From contig VWPU01005002.1 of the NCBI GenBank assembly GCA_013398955.1, forward strand, positions 124,001 through 188,000: DNA of 64,000 bases. The letters are read 5' to 3'. Both the position numbers and the translations under genes were made by a program. The notes beneath the pieces were generated by a model. That model was not told the DNA's origin, did no database searches, and saw only the letters and a list, made by a program, of their open reading frames with translations. Shown in pieces: positions 24,281 through 36,599 of the stretch. How positions within the stretch are numbered: position 1 is the stretch's first letter; every line of letters starts with the position of its first letter. Origin of the DNA: Callaeas wilsoni. Taxonomy: Eukaryota > Chordata > Aves > Passeriformes > Callaeidae.

Positions 24281-27200
24281 TACAACTGCATCAAGTCAGA
24301 GAATTTTACTTGACTTAATTTACTGCCAACAAACACAAATATACAATCAGTGGTTCACAGTGAGGGAAAAAGAAACAAACAGAAATCATTGTGCAAAAAC
24401 CTACTTAAATTCCTGTCCTTCCTCTTCCTGCTTTCATGTACTCTTACTTTTGTCTTTTTTTAATCTCAGTGCATGAAAATTCCTCCAGTGTACATTGTTG
24501 CATGGGAGGCTGAAGCAGTACAACTCATTCTAACCCTCTATGGTTAAGGTTGCCTGCCATGTTCCTTGATGGTTTCCCTTTCCCAGTGTGGGTTGCCCAT
24601 GAACCCCAGTCCCTGAGAGATGTCCCTTCATGGGTCAACCATGGCCACAGTCCCCTTTTGTGTCCTTTCCCCAAACATGTTCAGCATGCAGGTTTGTCGA
24701 CTTGTCCAAGCAAACTGGTGTCCACAGGTAGACACAACGTTCCCTCTGGAGCCGCACTGAGCCGCTTGCAAGTGGCAGCCACGCTCTGCCTGTGAGTCAT
24801 GGGCAGTTCAGGGAGGAGGGGCTGGCAGCAGTGCAGAGGTGTCAGCTTGCTTCAGCTGAGAGCCCTCATCTCTTGGCTCTTAAGACAGCTGGTCGTCAAT
24901 ACCTGCAAGCGCGTCCCTGGGTTTGGCCTTTTTGTCTTTCTTTCCCTCTGTTCCCAGTGCTGCTCCTAGAACAAGGACAGTGTGGTCCTGGTCTCAGGCT
25001 GCACAGGCAGGATGTGACTTTTGCACAGATGTCCCTGGGGGTAGCTACATCCAGCTTGTCTCCATCCCTGATGGAACCCTGATCTGCTCAGAACTGCTCT
25101 TCTTATCAGCCCTGTTACTTTCGAAGTCAAGCTTTCTTCCTTCATATTTCAGTTTCATTCCTCCACTGCTGAAAGGTACTTACATATGCACTTAAGTACT
25201 TTCCTTTGCTTAATCAAAGCCTGTGTACTTGTATGCAAACATACTAATTGCAGGCAAAATTGCTCTTATATAAGCCACTACCTGATGTTTTTCATGGAGT
25301 TGGAAATGCACAACAAAGACCTTTGCACCCATTAAACATTTCAGGAAAAGGTTTTAACTTTAGGTGAGGAAATGTGTCATGGGGAATTTGAGTGCATTAT
25401 CATCAATATCATCAGAAGAGAAGAATAATTTATTCCTGACAGTTGTCTTTTACAGCATGTCATTAGAATGATCCCTTTATAGCACCCATTCATATAAATG
25501 ACGTCTTAAGTCATACCAATCCATCTTCCTCAGCAGATAAAAGACCATCATCTTTCTAATATCTCATTTTTTCATTTGAAAGCCTGAGTCAAAAATCATT
25601 TCACAAGCATTAACAAGTCCAGCCTACCAATTTCCTGGAATCCTCAAGCACTTTCTAGAGCCATCTCTTCTTCCTTCCTTTTTGCCCCCATCCCGATCTT
25701 GTAAAAGAAAAATAAGTACAAGAATGCAAGATACGTCCCGAATGAAGGACTGAGTGAAACAGACCATTTTTACCAACCCAGATTACTGATAAGCATATGA
25801 TTTTGTCATCAAGAAGCCTGTCTGACCAGATGGAATATACACCTCATCTGTTTGGTTTTCAAAGCCACCCCCCACAAAAATAATCTCTGAGTTGGAGAAG
25901 ACTAACAGCACATATGAGGACAGCAGTCTCTCTGAGACGCTTGGAACAGACAACAAACCAGTTGGGATTTGGTGATCAGCCTAGCAGAGGCTCTTTGCTC
26001 TGGTGCTATGTAAAATTCTCATAATAGTTAATATCTGACCTTGAGTTATCCTCAGTCCTGTCTTAGATCACTACAGTTCATTTACTCATATCTCTCACTA
26101 GAGATAAATATCTCTCAGTAGAGAGACAAACACCTACACCCCACATGGTGCTTTCCTCACTTAAAGCAGTCAGGGAAACTGAGGTAACTTCCACACATAT
26201 TTACATCTTCATAACCTGGAACCATCATCCTGCAGCTGACCAGCTTGTTCTAAGCTAAACTCATTTTACATTTATGTGGTAAATCTCAGTCAACAGATGT
26301 GCTCCCTCTCCTCTGCAAGTAAATATTTTTTCATACTTGAGTTCCTGACATAACTTTTACTGGTTCATCATTTCACACCTGCCTTCTTCAAGGAGTGTAA
26401 CAGTGTGACTTTCCATTCCATACTCTGCATTTAGATGGATAAGGTCCAATCTAACATCCACTGACAATAACGGTGTGGTGTTAAATTAGACTCACAGGAT
26501 GTGTTCCCTTCATACAAAGACTATTTCAAAGGGTAGCTGTATTGAGTCTATGGAAAGACTTCATGTACTGACTCACAAAGTGCTTCTTTACCTATCCTAA
26601 GGCTTAGTTGCCCAGTCTCATGTTAATTGTTTGCATTGCTGACACTCGATGTCAGCATGCTGTCACTGAAGAAACATGTTATTATCATAGGGCTTTTAGC
26701 ACAAAGATTCTTAATCAATGGAAGTAAAAAAAATGAAAAAACTGCAAGATTACCCATTCAAGATCTTGTAATATAATTAGCACAGCATAAGAGATGAGTC
26801 CTAATGCAGAAATCACCTCCTTGATTGTGGAGGGAAACATTAACACTTTTCTTTTCTGCTGCAATATTAAAGAACTGAAGTTTATTTCTCATGCAGCTGA
26901 AGGTATCTCTTGATAGACAAGTCACACCATCCAGAAAAGAGACAAAGAAGTAAAGCCTGTACACTTCTGTAAAGTCAAACCATCAGATTGGTAGCTTGTT
27001 TGGTGACGGATAATGAAATGCACATTTATTTCTGACTACCTCCTGCTCTAATAGGAAAATGGCAGTGCAAGCCACAATCCTCTCAGTCAGAACATTCAAA
27101 CAATAAAAGGAATATATGCAGAACTCACCTCATGTCTAGTACATGGCATTGAATCAGAACTTTCAGTCATCCCAAAAGCAATCCTCTTCCTGAATTCACA

Positions 27201-28205
27201 GGGAAGTCTTCTCCCTGCATTTTGTGCATACAGAAGTCAGATTTACTAGTAGGCCATCATACCTATTTCTGAGGTCCATGGTCTAGTGAGTTCGATTTTA
27301 AGTATTTAATATAGGTAGAATTCTTTGGAGTTATGTGGAATGGAGGAGATTTGCTCCCAGTTTTTAGTGCATGTAATAGTGTTGCATACTTGGAAATGTC
27401 CATTTTTCATGCTGTATACATGTAAGAGAGTGAGGCTGATAAACAGAACCAGGAGGTACAGGATTCTGCATAATCGGAAGTTACCCAACACGTAATAATT
27501 ATGGATTTCTATCAAAATACACAATAAAAGATTGAGAGCTCATCGCAAGCAAAGACATTTTCACTCGTTGCTCACATTCATAGCAAGTAAATCCATCTTT
27601 TTGATCAAATCTTTGTCCAAGTAATGCAGAGAGTACAGTTTGCTGCTAAAGTTGAAGTATGTCTGAAAAGGTAAAAATACAGTTCTTTGAGTACTCAAAG
27701 ACCCTGGGTATTTATATATTTTTACAAGAAGATCCTTCCCGTTACCCTCCCTATTTTAGCCAAATTCCACTTTGAGTAGATACATTTTCCAGTCTGCACA
27801 CTCTCTAGGTTTAATGAGATGCTTTGATTGGGACTCGGCTAGTAACTGAAACACAGGACTGCGGGTGTGGCAGGGACCTTTGCTCCTGCTGTACTCAGTG
27901 ACCTCTACAGAGAGACTCAGCTCACTGCCCCATGGGCTTCTCCTCTGCAGAGGCCTGAATCACTCCTGGCCTACCCATCGACCCTGTTGCCTTTATGCTG
28001 GCCATGCCAACCAGAATTTAAATATTTTCCTTCATAATCTCAAAACTAAATCTCACTATACACAGCAGAGCAAATTCTCTGCCTTCCTTTCTAAAACTCA
28101 GAAAACAATGATGCTGACATTCAATTTCCACACAAACACCCACACATTTCCAAATTTCAGTTTGAAGTGAAATAAAAACAAATTTAAAAGTCTTTCTTTC
28201 AATGT
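24281..28205. other. Unassigned region with a GC-richer block
   Basis: The part 24550-25080 is richer in G+C than its surroundings and has overlapping frames of 81-96 codons (24550-24795, 24792-25082, 24923-25195), none with a recognised family. It may be an old LTR or a non-coding exon; I cannot decide. The rest is AT-rich. A 20-bp imperfect tandem repeat is at 26088-26127. Confidence 0.45.
26088..26127 (+). repeat. Two-copy imperfect 20-bp tandem repeat
   Basis: Unit one is atatctctcactagagataa (26088-26107) and unit two, starting atatctctcagtagaga, occupies 26108-26127. Each unit carries short tctct/agaga complementarity, so it may also fold. Confidence 0.7.
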
Positions 28206-28445
28206 TACAGAACCACAGAATCACAGAATTGCTGAGGTAGGAAGGGACCTCTTGGGGTTATCTTGTCCAGTCTTCTCTGCTCAAGCAGGGCCACTCAGGG
28301 CTGGCTGCCAAGAAACTTGTCCAGATGACTTTAGATTAACTCCAAGGATTAACACAGATGGAGATTCAACAACCTTCCTGAGCAATCTGTGCCAGTTTTT
28401 GGTCATCCTCATGGTGAAAAACTTATTTCCTGTGGTTCCATGTGC
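28206..28445 (-). mobile_element. CR1 LINE 3' fragment
   Basis: The plus strand opens with two exact 8-base units cacagaat at 28214-28221 and 28222-28229, the reverse complement of the CR1 terminal repeat ATTCTGTG. Then come ggaagggacctcttgggg, tcaagcagggccact and a caaccttcctgagcaatctg motif, all typical of CR1 3' ends in reverse. The fragment is about 240 bases and severely 5'-truncated. Confidence 0.93.
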
Positions 28446-29014
28446 TGTCTGAAGTAGGGTACTTTTAATGGGAACTTTTATTGGCAACAAGATTCCTTGA
28501 CCATGTATTGGTGAGCAGAACACTGCCATTTGTGGATGAAGATTAAGAACTACTGATCGGTACTGCACCGCTACTCTTGCCCCTTGTGACTTGAAGAATA
28601 AAGCTGACTGTACTCATCAATATCCTCACACTGTGAAGAAATTATCTCTCTAGATCTTTATAAATCTATTAAGAGAATTGAGCAAACCACAGGAAAGACT
28701 AATGTCTGTAGCATAAAAGCAGAACTGGCTTATGCAACCAGCTTCATGTGTCTTTTAGTACTATTTCTTTTAAGCATAGCAGCCAATAGATTAAGTCTGA
28801 ACTTGAAAGGTCATTTAACAAAAGTAGGAAAGAAATGCTATCTTCTAATCTTCAAATTTTTACATAGAAAAAAACCTTGATTTTTCAAGGTCAAGCAGCT
28901 TTCTCCAGCTTCTTGCCTATGGTAGACGAGCATAGCTATATTCACTTCAGTAACGCTCACCAGATGGTAATAGTGTAAAATAACCTGAGTTTTTAAGCTG
29001 CATCATTTTCAAAT

Positions 29015-29046
29015 CATATGTATATATATATACACACACACATATG
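29015..29046 (+). repeat. Compound (TA)n(CA)n microsatellite
   Basis: A tatatata run passes into a cacacaca run and the whole is flanked on both sides by catatg. Alternating purine-pyrimidine of this kind is often length-variable between individuals. Confidence 0.9.
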
Positions 29047-29483
29047 TTTTAATTCTAATACATGCTAAGAAGATAGAAGACTATTAATGAAAAATAAAAA
29101 AATTTTTAAAAAAACCTACAAATATTCGGAGGATTGATAGAGTGCCTTTAATGGCCTTAAAATGCCTGCTAATGTAACTTCGATATTCAAATAGCAATAC
29201 CTGCTCCTGGTGCTTAGCATGTACCACAACAACTATTCTGGTCAGCCCCAGTTATTTACGTTTCGATTGTTTAAAGCCTTTGACTATTTCCAGCCTACGT
29301 TGATTAGCTTGCAGAGAGAGGGACAGCATAGGCAACATGGCTTCCATTTGATGTACCATTTCACAAAACCCTTACAGTAATCAATGAAAAACATGCAAGA
29401 AAAGGAGATGCTGCAATAAATGTTGTAGTACATTGCAAAGAAAATCTTCTAACTTTCTACAGCAGAGATGCTGTATGTCATGC

Positions 29484-29513
29484 AAATGTACATGCAAAGA
29501 TGCATGTACATTT
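29484..29513 (+). other. Perfect 13-bp hairpin with 4-base loop
   Basis: The arm aaatgtacatgca (29484-29496) pairs exactly with tgcatgtacattt (29501-29513) around the loop aaga. Pairing does not continue usefully beyond the arms, so it is too short for a classical microRNA precursor. Confidence 0.85.
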
Positions 29514-29904
29514 ATCTCTCCGGTGAAAATGATTTATCTCTAATGAGAGAAGGATACACTTGAAAGCAGGAGTCATATTTCTCAGCCAAAACAACACTAG
29601 GGTACATCTTCAACAGTTTTCATGCTCTTATGTTGTTATTGTTAAGCAACTGCCCATAGCCTTATCACATACACCAAGAAAACAAGATGTTTTGCTAGCA
29701 CATTTCGAATTTGATGGATCATGATTTTTATCTCCCAGCAAGGATTCTATCTTTGCATGTCCTTTTTTATGGCTACTATTTAAGGCACTGAGCCATGGCA
29801 GTATCTCCCATGAACCATTTCTAGAATACAAAAAATAGTTTAAAAATGCAAGAGAGGGTACCAGTCATTTTTGCAGTAACTGGGGAGTGTGGCTGAGGGG
29901 TACA

Positions 29905-29943
29905 TGACCCATGACATCCATGATGACTGACCCATGACATCCA
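29905..29943 (+). repeat. 16-bp direct repeat
   Basis: The string tgacccatgacatcca is present exactly at 29905-29920 and 29928-29943, 23 bases apart start to start. Confidence 0.9.
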
Positions 29944-31296
29944 CTTACAACACACTTCACTAGTGGTTGACTCTCAGTTTTCTTTTGGCAGTCATGGTAC
30001 TTCAGTGCCACGCTCGAAATTTAGCTGGTTTTGCCAGTGTGTCATCTTCATATACTGTTGTAAATATACAAAGAAGTGTAAAAGACAGCCACCTTTACTT
30101 TCTGATCCCCCCTATTTCCCAGTCCCCCTTCACACATCATATGGAGGAAAGGAATGAACACACAGAGCTCTTGTGACCAGAAGTTATAGGCTTCTTGGGA
30201 GGCTGAATTGGGCCACATTATCCTCCAAACATTCTGTTGACAAGTAGGTACTAACGTTTTACATAGTGCCTGTATACCTAAATCAGCAAGTAACTTCTGC
30301 TAAATCCATACCTACCTAATCCCCTGCTGTTCCCCACAAGAACTTGTCAGACCCTGCTGACTTCTTGCAAAAACCCAAGTGAGGAAAGAGCCAGCAACAT
30401 TTCTGCATTGGTCTCAGCAATTAAGTATTTAAGTGGAATCAAATCAGTTAAGAGATAAACAAAGCCAGAAGTCTTGCAAAGGCAGCAGCTCCTGTGCCCT
30501 GTGTGTCAGTACTATCCAAATTCACAAGTAGAAGACTATTATTCTACCATCCCAGAATATTACCCACATCAAAGAATGGTGCATGATAACAGCATTAGAA
30601 CAGATTAATTCGGTGAGATCAAAGCTTAGCAGTCTGTTCCTAACATTGGATGGTTCATGATGAATGGGCCATGATGACTGAGCAGGCAAAGCATTTAAGA
30701 AGCCACACGAGTGCAGAATTATCCTTCCCTCCTCAACCACTGGGGACTCCATGATTTTCTGAAGTGGGCCTATGGATATATCTTTTATTTTTGTAATGTT
30801 TTTTAAGCTACTTAGATTTTTGGTTTACAGAACATCCTGACAAAGACTTCCAAATTCAGTTTTGAAGTCACTGACAGATCACCCACTAACTGAAGCCAGC
30901 AAGCAAAAATCAAGCAATGCCTGAGCAAGCCACAAGTATTTCTTCTTTAGTCTTTGAAAAGTTTTTCAAAGGACAGGGTCTCTGATTTTCTTCCTCTGCT
31001 TTTCAGACTTGAAAATAGCATTACCAATGAGCTGCTCTCAGAGGATGCAAATTGTGGTATCTGTCAGCCTCACTCACAGGGATTTGGAGGGAAGTGCTGC
31101 CATAATTGCATTCTATCTGGATGTACTATGATGCTCTCTGGTCCTACTATGTCAGGAAGGAGCAAGAGGGAGTTGTTGATGAGGAGGAAGAAGCTGCAAG
31201 CCAAGCATGGTGACAAAGCTGGCAAAGGCAATGGTAAGCAAGAGCCCAGTTTCACCACAATGCGTGAGGTAAGATCTCAGAACAGGCAAGTACATA

Positions 31297-31600
31297 ATCA
31301 GAGAATCATATAATTCTTTGAGTTGGAATGGATCTTTTAAAAATCATGAAGTTCAGCCCACCTGCAAACTGATCATTAATATTTCCATGGATGGAGAATC
31401 TCTGGGCAATCTGTTTTAGTGTTTTGTCACTCTCATTATAAAAAAACTTCTTCCTTATATCTAATCTAAATTGACCATCCTTCCTTTTAAAACCATTACC
31501 CCTTGTCCTATCAGCACGTGCCCATGTAAAACATTCCTCTCCCTCTTTTTTTCTAAGTTCTCTTTAGGTACTGGAAGGCTGCTATAAGGTCCCCCATGCC
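31297..31600 (-). mobile_element. CR1 LINE 3' fragment
   Basis: The plus strand opens with atcagagaatcatataattc, a decayed CR1 terminal repeat, followed by ttgagttggaatggatc, cactctcattataaaaaaac, ccccttgtcctatcagcac and ctataaggtcccccat. These are CR1 3' landmarks in reverse orientation. It is 5'-truncated at about 31600 and moderately diverged. Confidence 0.92.
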
Positions 31601-34600
31601 CTACAGTCTGAAAAATACTAAAGAAGTAATAAGGCATCAGGCCTGAGGTGAAGAAATCAGTCCACAAGTCAGGGCCAGGATCTAGCGTGTGGACAGGCAC
31701 AAGCAACAGGCTGCAACACCTACTGCAGAGTGTCCCAAGCAGGAACCAATCTCATTCCCAAGCAACTGTGGGAAGCCTCTGCCATGGGAAGCCTTCTTCC
31801 AGCTTTTGGTCAAAAAAGCCCCAAGGCAAAAAAGGCTTTTCAAATACCTCTTTCTGACCAGAGACGTGGCCTTGAGTGCAGAGGGCCAGACTCCTGGGAG
31901 GGGTGTGGAATCATGTTCCAGGCTCTGCCACTGCTATCCCGGAAGCAAGGGGGACTTTCTCTGCTGTCTGCTTTGCTCCATACATTGCAGTTTCTTCTGT
32001 GGAAAATGCTTTACAGGCTGGATGACTGACATGACTTCCTTCCTTAAGTCTCTCCTCTCTGATGTGGCCCTTTATTTACTCTTTAAAAAAAGCAATTGAC
32101 GGAATTTCAATTTAGATTATTTGAAATAACAAGATTTTAAAAGCAGGTCAGGGAGAGGAAATCACTGTTGGAAGGCCATAGCTAAACCACCAATTTCATC
32201 TTCAAAATGGATTTATATCTCATCCTCTCAAAAGTCCTATTAAAAAAAGCTTCAAGCCACAAGAACTGACATCAGGTCAACAGTATAACGTCTTCTTAAG
32301 CATCACGTTGATGGTACAAGTGTGTTCTCAGTGACATTTTAACCAATGAAAAATTCCCCTGTTCAAGTGTTGCTATAATTCAAAACCCAACTGAAACTTA
32401 CACAAATACCTCAACACTTTTCATCACTTACAGTAGTACTTTATGAGTTAAGGGCAGGTAATTTCAAGACAAAATATGTGCATCAAAGCTACCTTAAGGA
32501 ACTAGTACAGGAAATAATGACCTCAAAATGACTACTCACAGGATTAAATACTGTATGCAGGAGCCAGCAATTTTAACCTCATTAACTGTAGAGTAACCTC
32601 AGTTCACTAACTCAATTACTTAAATAATTTGCACAATCACTATTCCTTAATTACTAGCACAACTTTAATAGCAAAGGTGTAAAACTGTGGAGACATCATT
32701 AAAAAATAAAGTTGCTGGAGAATATTTACTAGGTTCTCCTCCAGTGCTTTAAATTAATTCTGCCTGAAAATGGAGCTTGGAAGAACACTGACTGTTGAAG
32801 CTACAGTCCTTCCAAATTTGTCTGTTGCTTTGGAAGAATTTGAGATGCAATCTGTGGAAATGGAGAGAGATTTAACAAACTCTGGATCTGATATAGGGAG
32901 ATCAGCTTCATAATCGTTTTTTTGTTGGCAGTCTTGCATACAAATTTAAGAGGCATGGGAATGGGCTCTGGATCAATTTTCTACTTTGATTGATGTGGGT
33001 GGTATGGTGGTGGTGTTTGATCATTCAGAAAAGCAGTAGAAAGGTTTGCAGACAAATAAGTGAACTGTCTTGAACTTGACACCCATTGAAAGAAGTGGGA
33101 GAAAATACCATCCTGGAAAGAAGGAGACAAGACAGCAAGAGAGACACCTGCAAGTTGTCAGGGTAAGGATCACTGTTAAACTGCAATCTCAGTAATTAGT
33201 TCATTGTGCATGGAAAATCAAAGGGATAGAGGAGGAAGTTCCAGGACATCTCTTGGAAAACTAGCAGGGAATGGAAGAGGAGAGGGAAGGAAAAAGGATT
33301 TCTCTAAGGGGTGCACTGAAGAAGCAATTAATCAGAGTGAGGAGAAGCAGTACCACAGTCACAGCTGAAAGCAGCAGAGGAGTCAAGCAGATCCTTTCTT
33401 TCCTCACAGTGCTGAAGGAAACTGCCCTGTCATGTAATTGGAAGTCAGATGCCGATTTTGAGCTTAGGTGAATACGGAGGCGTTGGGAATGTTTTTAATA
33501 GAGCGGACTGAGACACAGAACTCGCTTCAGTTTTAGTGCAAAAACAAAGTTTGCATGAATTGGTTCATTATAATACTTACTTATGTTATTTTTTCCCCTG
33601 CTTTCTACAGCTGTGTAAAGCATGAGAGTAAGGAAACTGTCCCCATTAGATCTATTCATTCCACAACAATAATACATACAGTACAACAACAGAACATGAA
33701 TGAGCCACAAAATAATGAGCTTGTAAAATCTATGGAGGCAAGAAGTCCGTTTTCTTAACCTGCTGAGAAATAGACTACAGAAGCATTTAACCAATTATCT
33801 GTATACTCTGCCCTTTTCTCAGCATATGTGGAAGCACAGGCTCTCTTCTGTGACACCTTGGGAGAGAAGCTGCCAAGCATGGCTCTGCCTCCGCTGCTGC
33901 AGCTACACCCACTCCTGTACTCTGTGGCAGCATCACGGAGCAGCAGTTTCCTTTTTCTTCCTGTGAATGTGAGTGAATGTCCACCAGTCCTAGAACTGGG
34001 AATCCAGACACAGTGCTGCCAGTGACTAACCCAGCCTCCATCACCCTGAAATCCGGAGGGAACACAGTGAATTCTTCAATAAGGTATATCCACCTTTGTT
34101 GATTGCCAGAGTTGTAGAGTCTCTTCTTAGCACAATGCACTTAAGAAACTGTCATTGTTGTTTCACACGAGATATGTGCACATGTATGCCATTTTTATGA
34201 ACTATCTTCCTTTCTAGAGATGAAAGTTATCTGCCTCTGGTGTCTTTCTCTCTTGGGTTTTGGATCCTTAGTGATGTTTCCATACAGGAGCTCTGTTTAT
34301 CTCCCTGTAAGTGCCAGTCTGGATTGATTTCCTTTCCTCAGCAAATTCCAGTCACTCTCTACAGAATGATTTCCAAATCTTGCTGTGATCTCTCTCTGGC
34401 ATTTGGCTGCAGTCCAGGTCCTTCTGGAACCTGACATCACACTAAGGTCACTTTCTTAAGTGTAGGTTTGTGACTAAGTTGTGACAAAAGAGGAAACAAT
34501 TTTACTTTCTGCTTTCCCCCTTTATTTAACAAGGTGCTGTATATACAGATTTCTGTCTCTATACCAGCTCCTGAAATGTTTTAGTGCTTTAATCTTAGTG

Positions 34601-36411
34601 TTTTAGTTTCACATTTAGCAGTAATATAAAATAGCAGCAGCTCAGTTCAGTGCTTTAGCAGTATTTCTATTACTTCCAGTGCCTGATCCAGCTATTCTAA
34701 AGTTAGTTTCTGGATCTCAACATTGTGCCTCTGCCTGCCTTTAGACCATAGGCTTCTCAGTGCCTGCTGTGTCTGTACAGTCCTGACCAAAGATCCTCCC
34801 TCACCCACTGCAACTGTTCTGAGACCCGGAGCAACGTCTGCAATAAAATAAATGTGTTTTTATTCCTGTGTCACACAGAGCGTGTCAGGCTTAGAAGTGT
34901 TTGTTATACTGTTCTAGGAGAGAAATTTAATGTGTCTAGCTACTCTTAAGTTTTGCAGGGTCGATTTCCAAATCCAGGAAGGCATATGCCCAACACAGCC
35001 ACTCAAACAGACACAACAACCACTGCTCCAAATTTTGGCTTCACTTCATCTCATTACAAAAAGCAGCTCATGTCCTGCTGTGGAGGAGGTGCAGGATTAT
35101 GCAGGAGGTCAGACTCCATCATTCTGCTGATCACTTCTGTCCTTTACTGTCTAAAAATAAGTTTTCAAAGCCCTTCTTAGGTCTAATAGAGGCTTCGTAA
35201 GAAATCCTTGAACTGAGATCCATTTCTGGATCAGCAGAATGGATCCATTTGCAAGTCAAGGCTCTGATCCAGCAGAGAGATACATTCTTATCCTTTACTA
35301 GCAGTTTTTAAAATTCTAAATGTTGATGCTTCATTCCGCACTTCCTGCAATTTCTTTTAAGTGACTTTCACAAAGGACAGTTGGCGAGTATTCAGTACTC
35401 AACTTTGTACAGGAGCTGGTTGTCACAAAAAGTGCAAAGCAATATTCCAGCAAATTTCCTTGTCCTCCTGCACTTCAGTGGGGTTATTTGCTGTTGCTCA
35501 TGAACATTTGATTTGCAGCAGCAGCACAGGTGATATTACCAGTTTCTTCTTCTATCCTCAAGCTAATAACTCATTGTACAATAGGAAGCCAGTATAATAA
35601 GATTGAAAATGGAAAAAAGAAGTTTTTGGGAAATATCTAATTCCTGAAATGAGAGAGGTTGCATCAATTTTTGTCTTTTTTTCCTAACCAAAAATCACAA
35701 ATTACTATTTTCACATTATTTTTATAGCAGCTGCTGAATATGCTTATGGCAATTTCCACTTAAAAGAATAACCATGATTTTTGAAGACTTGCCCTGTATT
35801 AAAATGTTTGGGCCTAGAATTATCTGGTGTCTGAGCAATACAATATTACATAAAATTCTTGGATTTTAATAATATTTCTGGATATGGATCAGTTAATAAA
35901 CTTTGTTTCACCAACCACCTAACAGATACCCAGCTATGACTGCTTAATGAATGTTTCCCTGAAATGAAATCTAGAACACTTCAAACTACCAGACTGATGG
36001 AAAAAATAATTCTCTGTAAGAAAAACCTTGTTGCAGATTCAATTCGACATGTCTGAATCTCACTTTATTTCAATTGGCAGCATTTTCACCTTTGAAAATC
36101 TCATATAGCATTGTGGAGATCTTTTATGTTCACAGTGATTATTTACTGAACAATATGCTAAAATAGGTTGCTGGAAGTGCAAGGCCAACTGTTCCCATGC
36201 AGTCCAACTTCTATAGGTGCTGTATCCCTTCTGGACCTATAGGTTCTGCAGGGAAAGGTAGGCACAGAGCCTTTCCCAGGGGCAGGCTTGAAATGCTTGA
36301 ATATTACATTAGGACTAAAGGCCTGCACACTTCGAAGTGGTGTTACACAAAGCCAAGTGGCCCAACTGCAAAGGTTTAGCCCTCTCCCTGCTCTGGGGCA
36401 CAAAGTGCAGT
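31601..36411. other. Unassigned region
   Basis: No gene recognised. The overlapping frames at 31648-32099 (up to 136 codons) start beside the CR1 edge and have no recognised domain. A GC-richer patch at 33830-34030 carries frames on both strands (33787-34140 minus, 33828-34025 plus) with no recognised family. A tandem AATAAA lies at 34842-34852. Confidence 0.45.
34842..34852 (+). promoter_or_regulatory. Candidate polyadenylation signal, two AATAAA
   Basis: Two overlapping AATAAA hexamers (34842-34847 and 34847-34852) are followed within 25 bases by a T/GT-rich stretch (tgtgtttttattcctgtgt). This is the layout of a vertebrate cleavage site, and could end a non-coding transcript or an LTR. AATAAA is common by chance in AT-rich DNA, and no coding exon is seen upstream. 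Confidence 0.25.
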
Positions 36412-36540
36412 GCTGCACCAGCAATGGGAGCTGCAGCTGGTCATGGAAGCTGCAGCTGGTGATGGAAGCTGCACCTGCAATAGGAGCTGCAGCTGGTGAT
36501 GGAAGCTGCACCTGCAATGGCAGCTGCACCTGCAACGGCA
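36412..36540 (+). repeat. Minisatellite of 18/19-bp units, two unit types
   Basis: Seven units can be laid out. Type A (18 bp, like gctgcacctgcaatggca) occurs at 36412-36429, 36468-36485, 36505-36522 and 36523-36540. Type B (19 bp, like gctgcagctggtgatggaa) occurs at 36430-36448, 36449-36467 and 36486-36504. The order is A-B-B-A-B-A-A, and degenerate gctgc-rich sequence continues to about 36600. Because 19-bp units shift the frame, the frames through it (36158-36598 minus, 36288-36668 plus) do not repeat a fixed peptide, which argues against coding. Confidence 0.85.
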
Positions 36541-36599
36541 GCCATGCAGCCCATGACAGCTGCCTGCTGCTGGCCTCGGCTGCAGGTGTCAGGTGCATG

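Larger units (their letters stand above)
28446..31296. other. Unassigned region with a hairpin and simple repeats
   Basis: No gene recognised. The 119-codon plus frame at 30954-31313 overlaps a 62-codon minus frame and shows a lysine/arginine-rich tail but no known domain; it runs into the next CR1, so it is not called. Small features at 29015-29046, 29484-29513 and 29905-29943 are listed separately. Confidence 0.5.

Noticed and set aside
29015..29046. Array-like repetition considered as a CRISPR or satellite signal
   Set aside because: It is a simple (TA)n(CA)n microsatellite; no repeat-spacer structure occurs anywhere in the window.
30954..31313. 119-codon frame with a basic C-terminal half
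   Set aside because: It has no recognised domain and runs into a CR1 insertion at its end; no splice signals could be defended.
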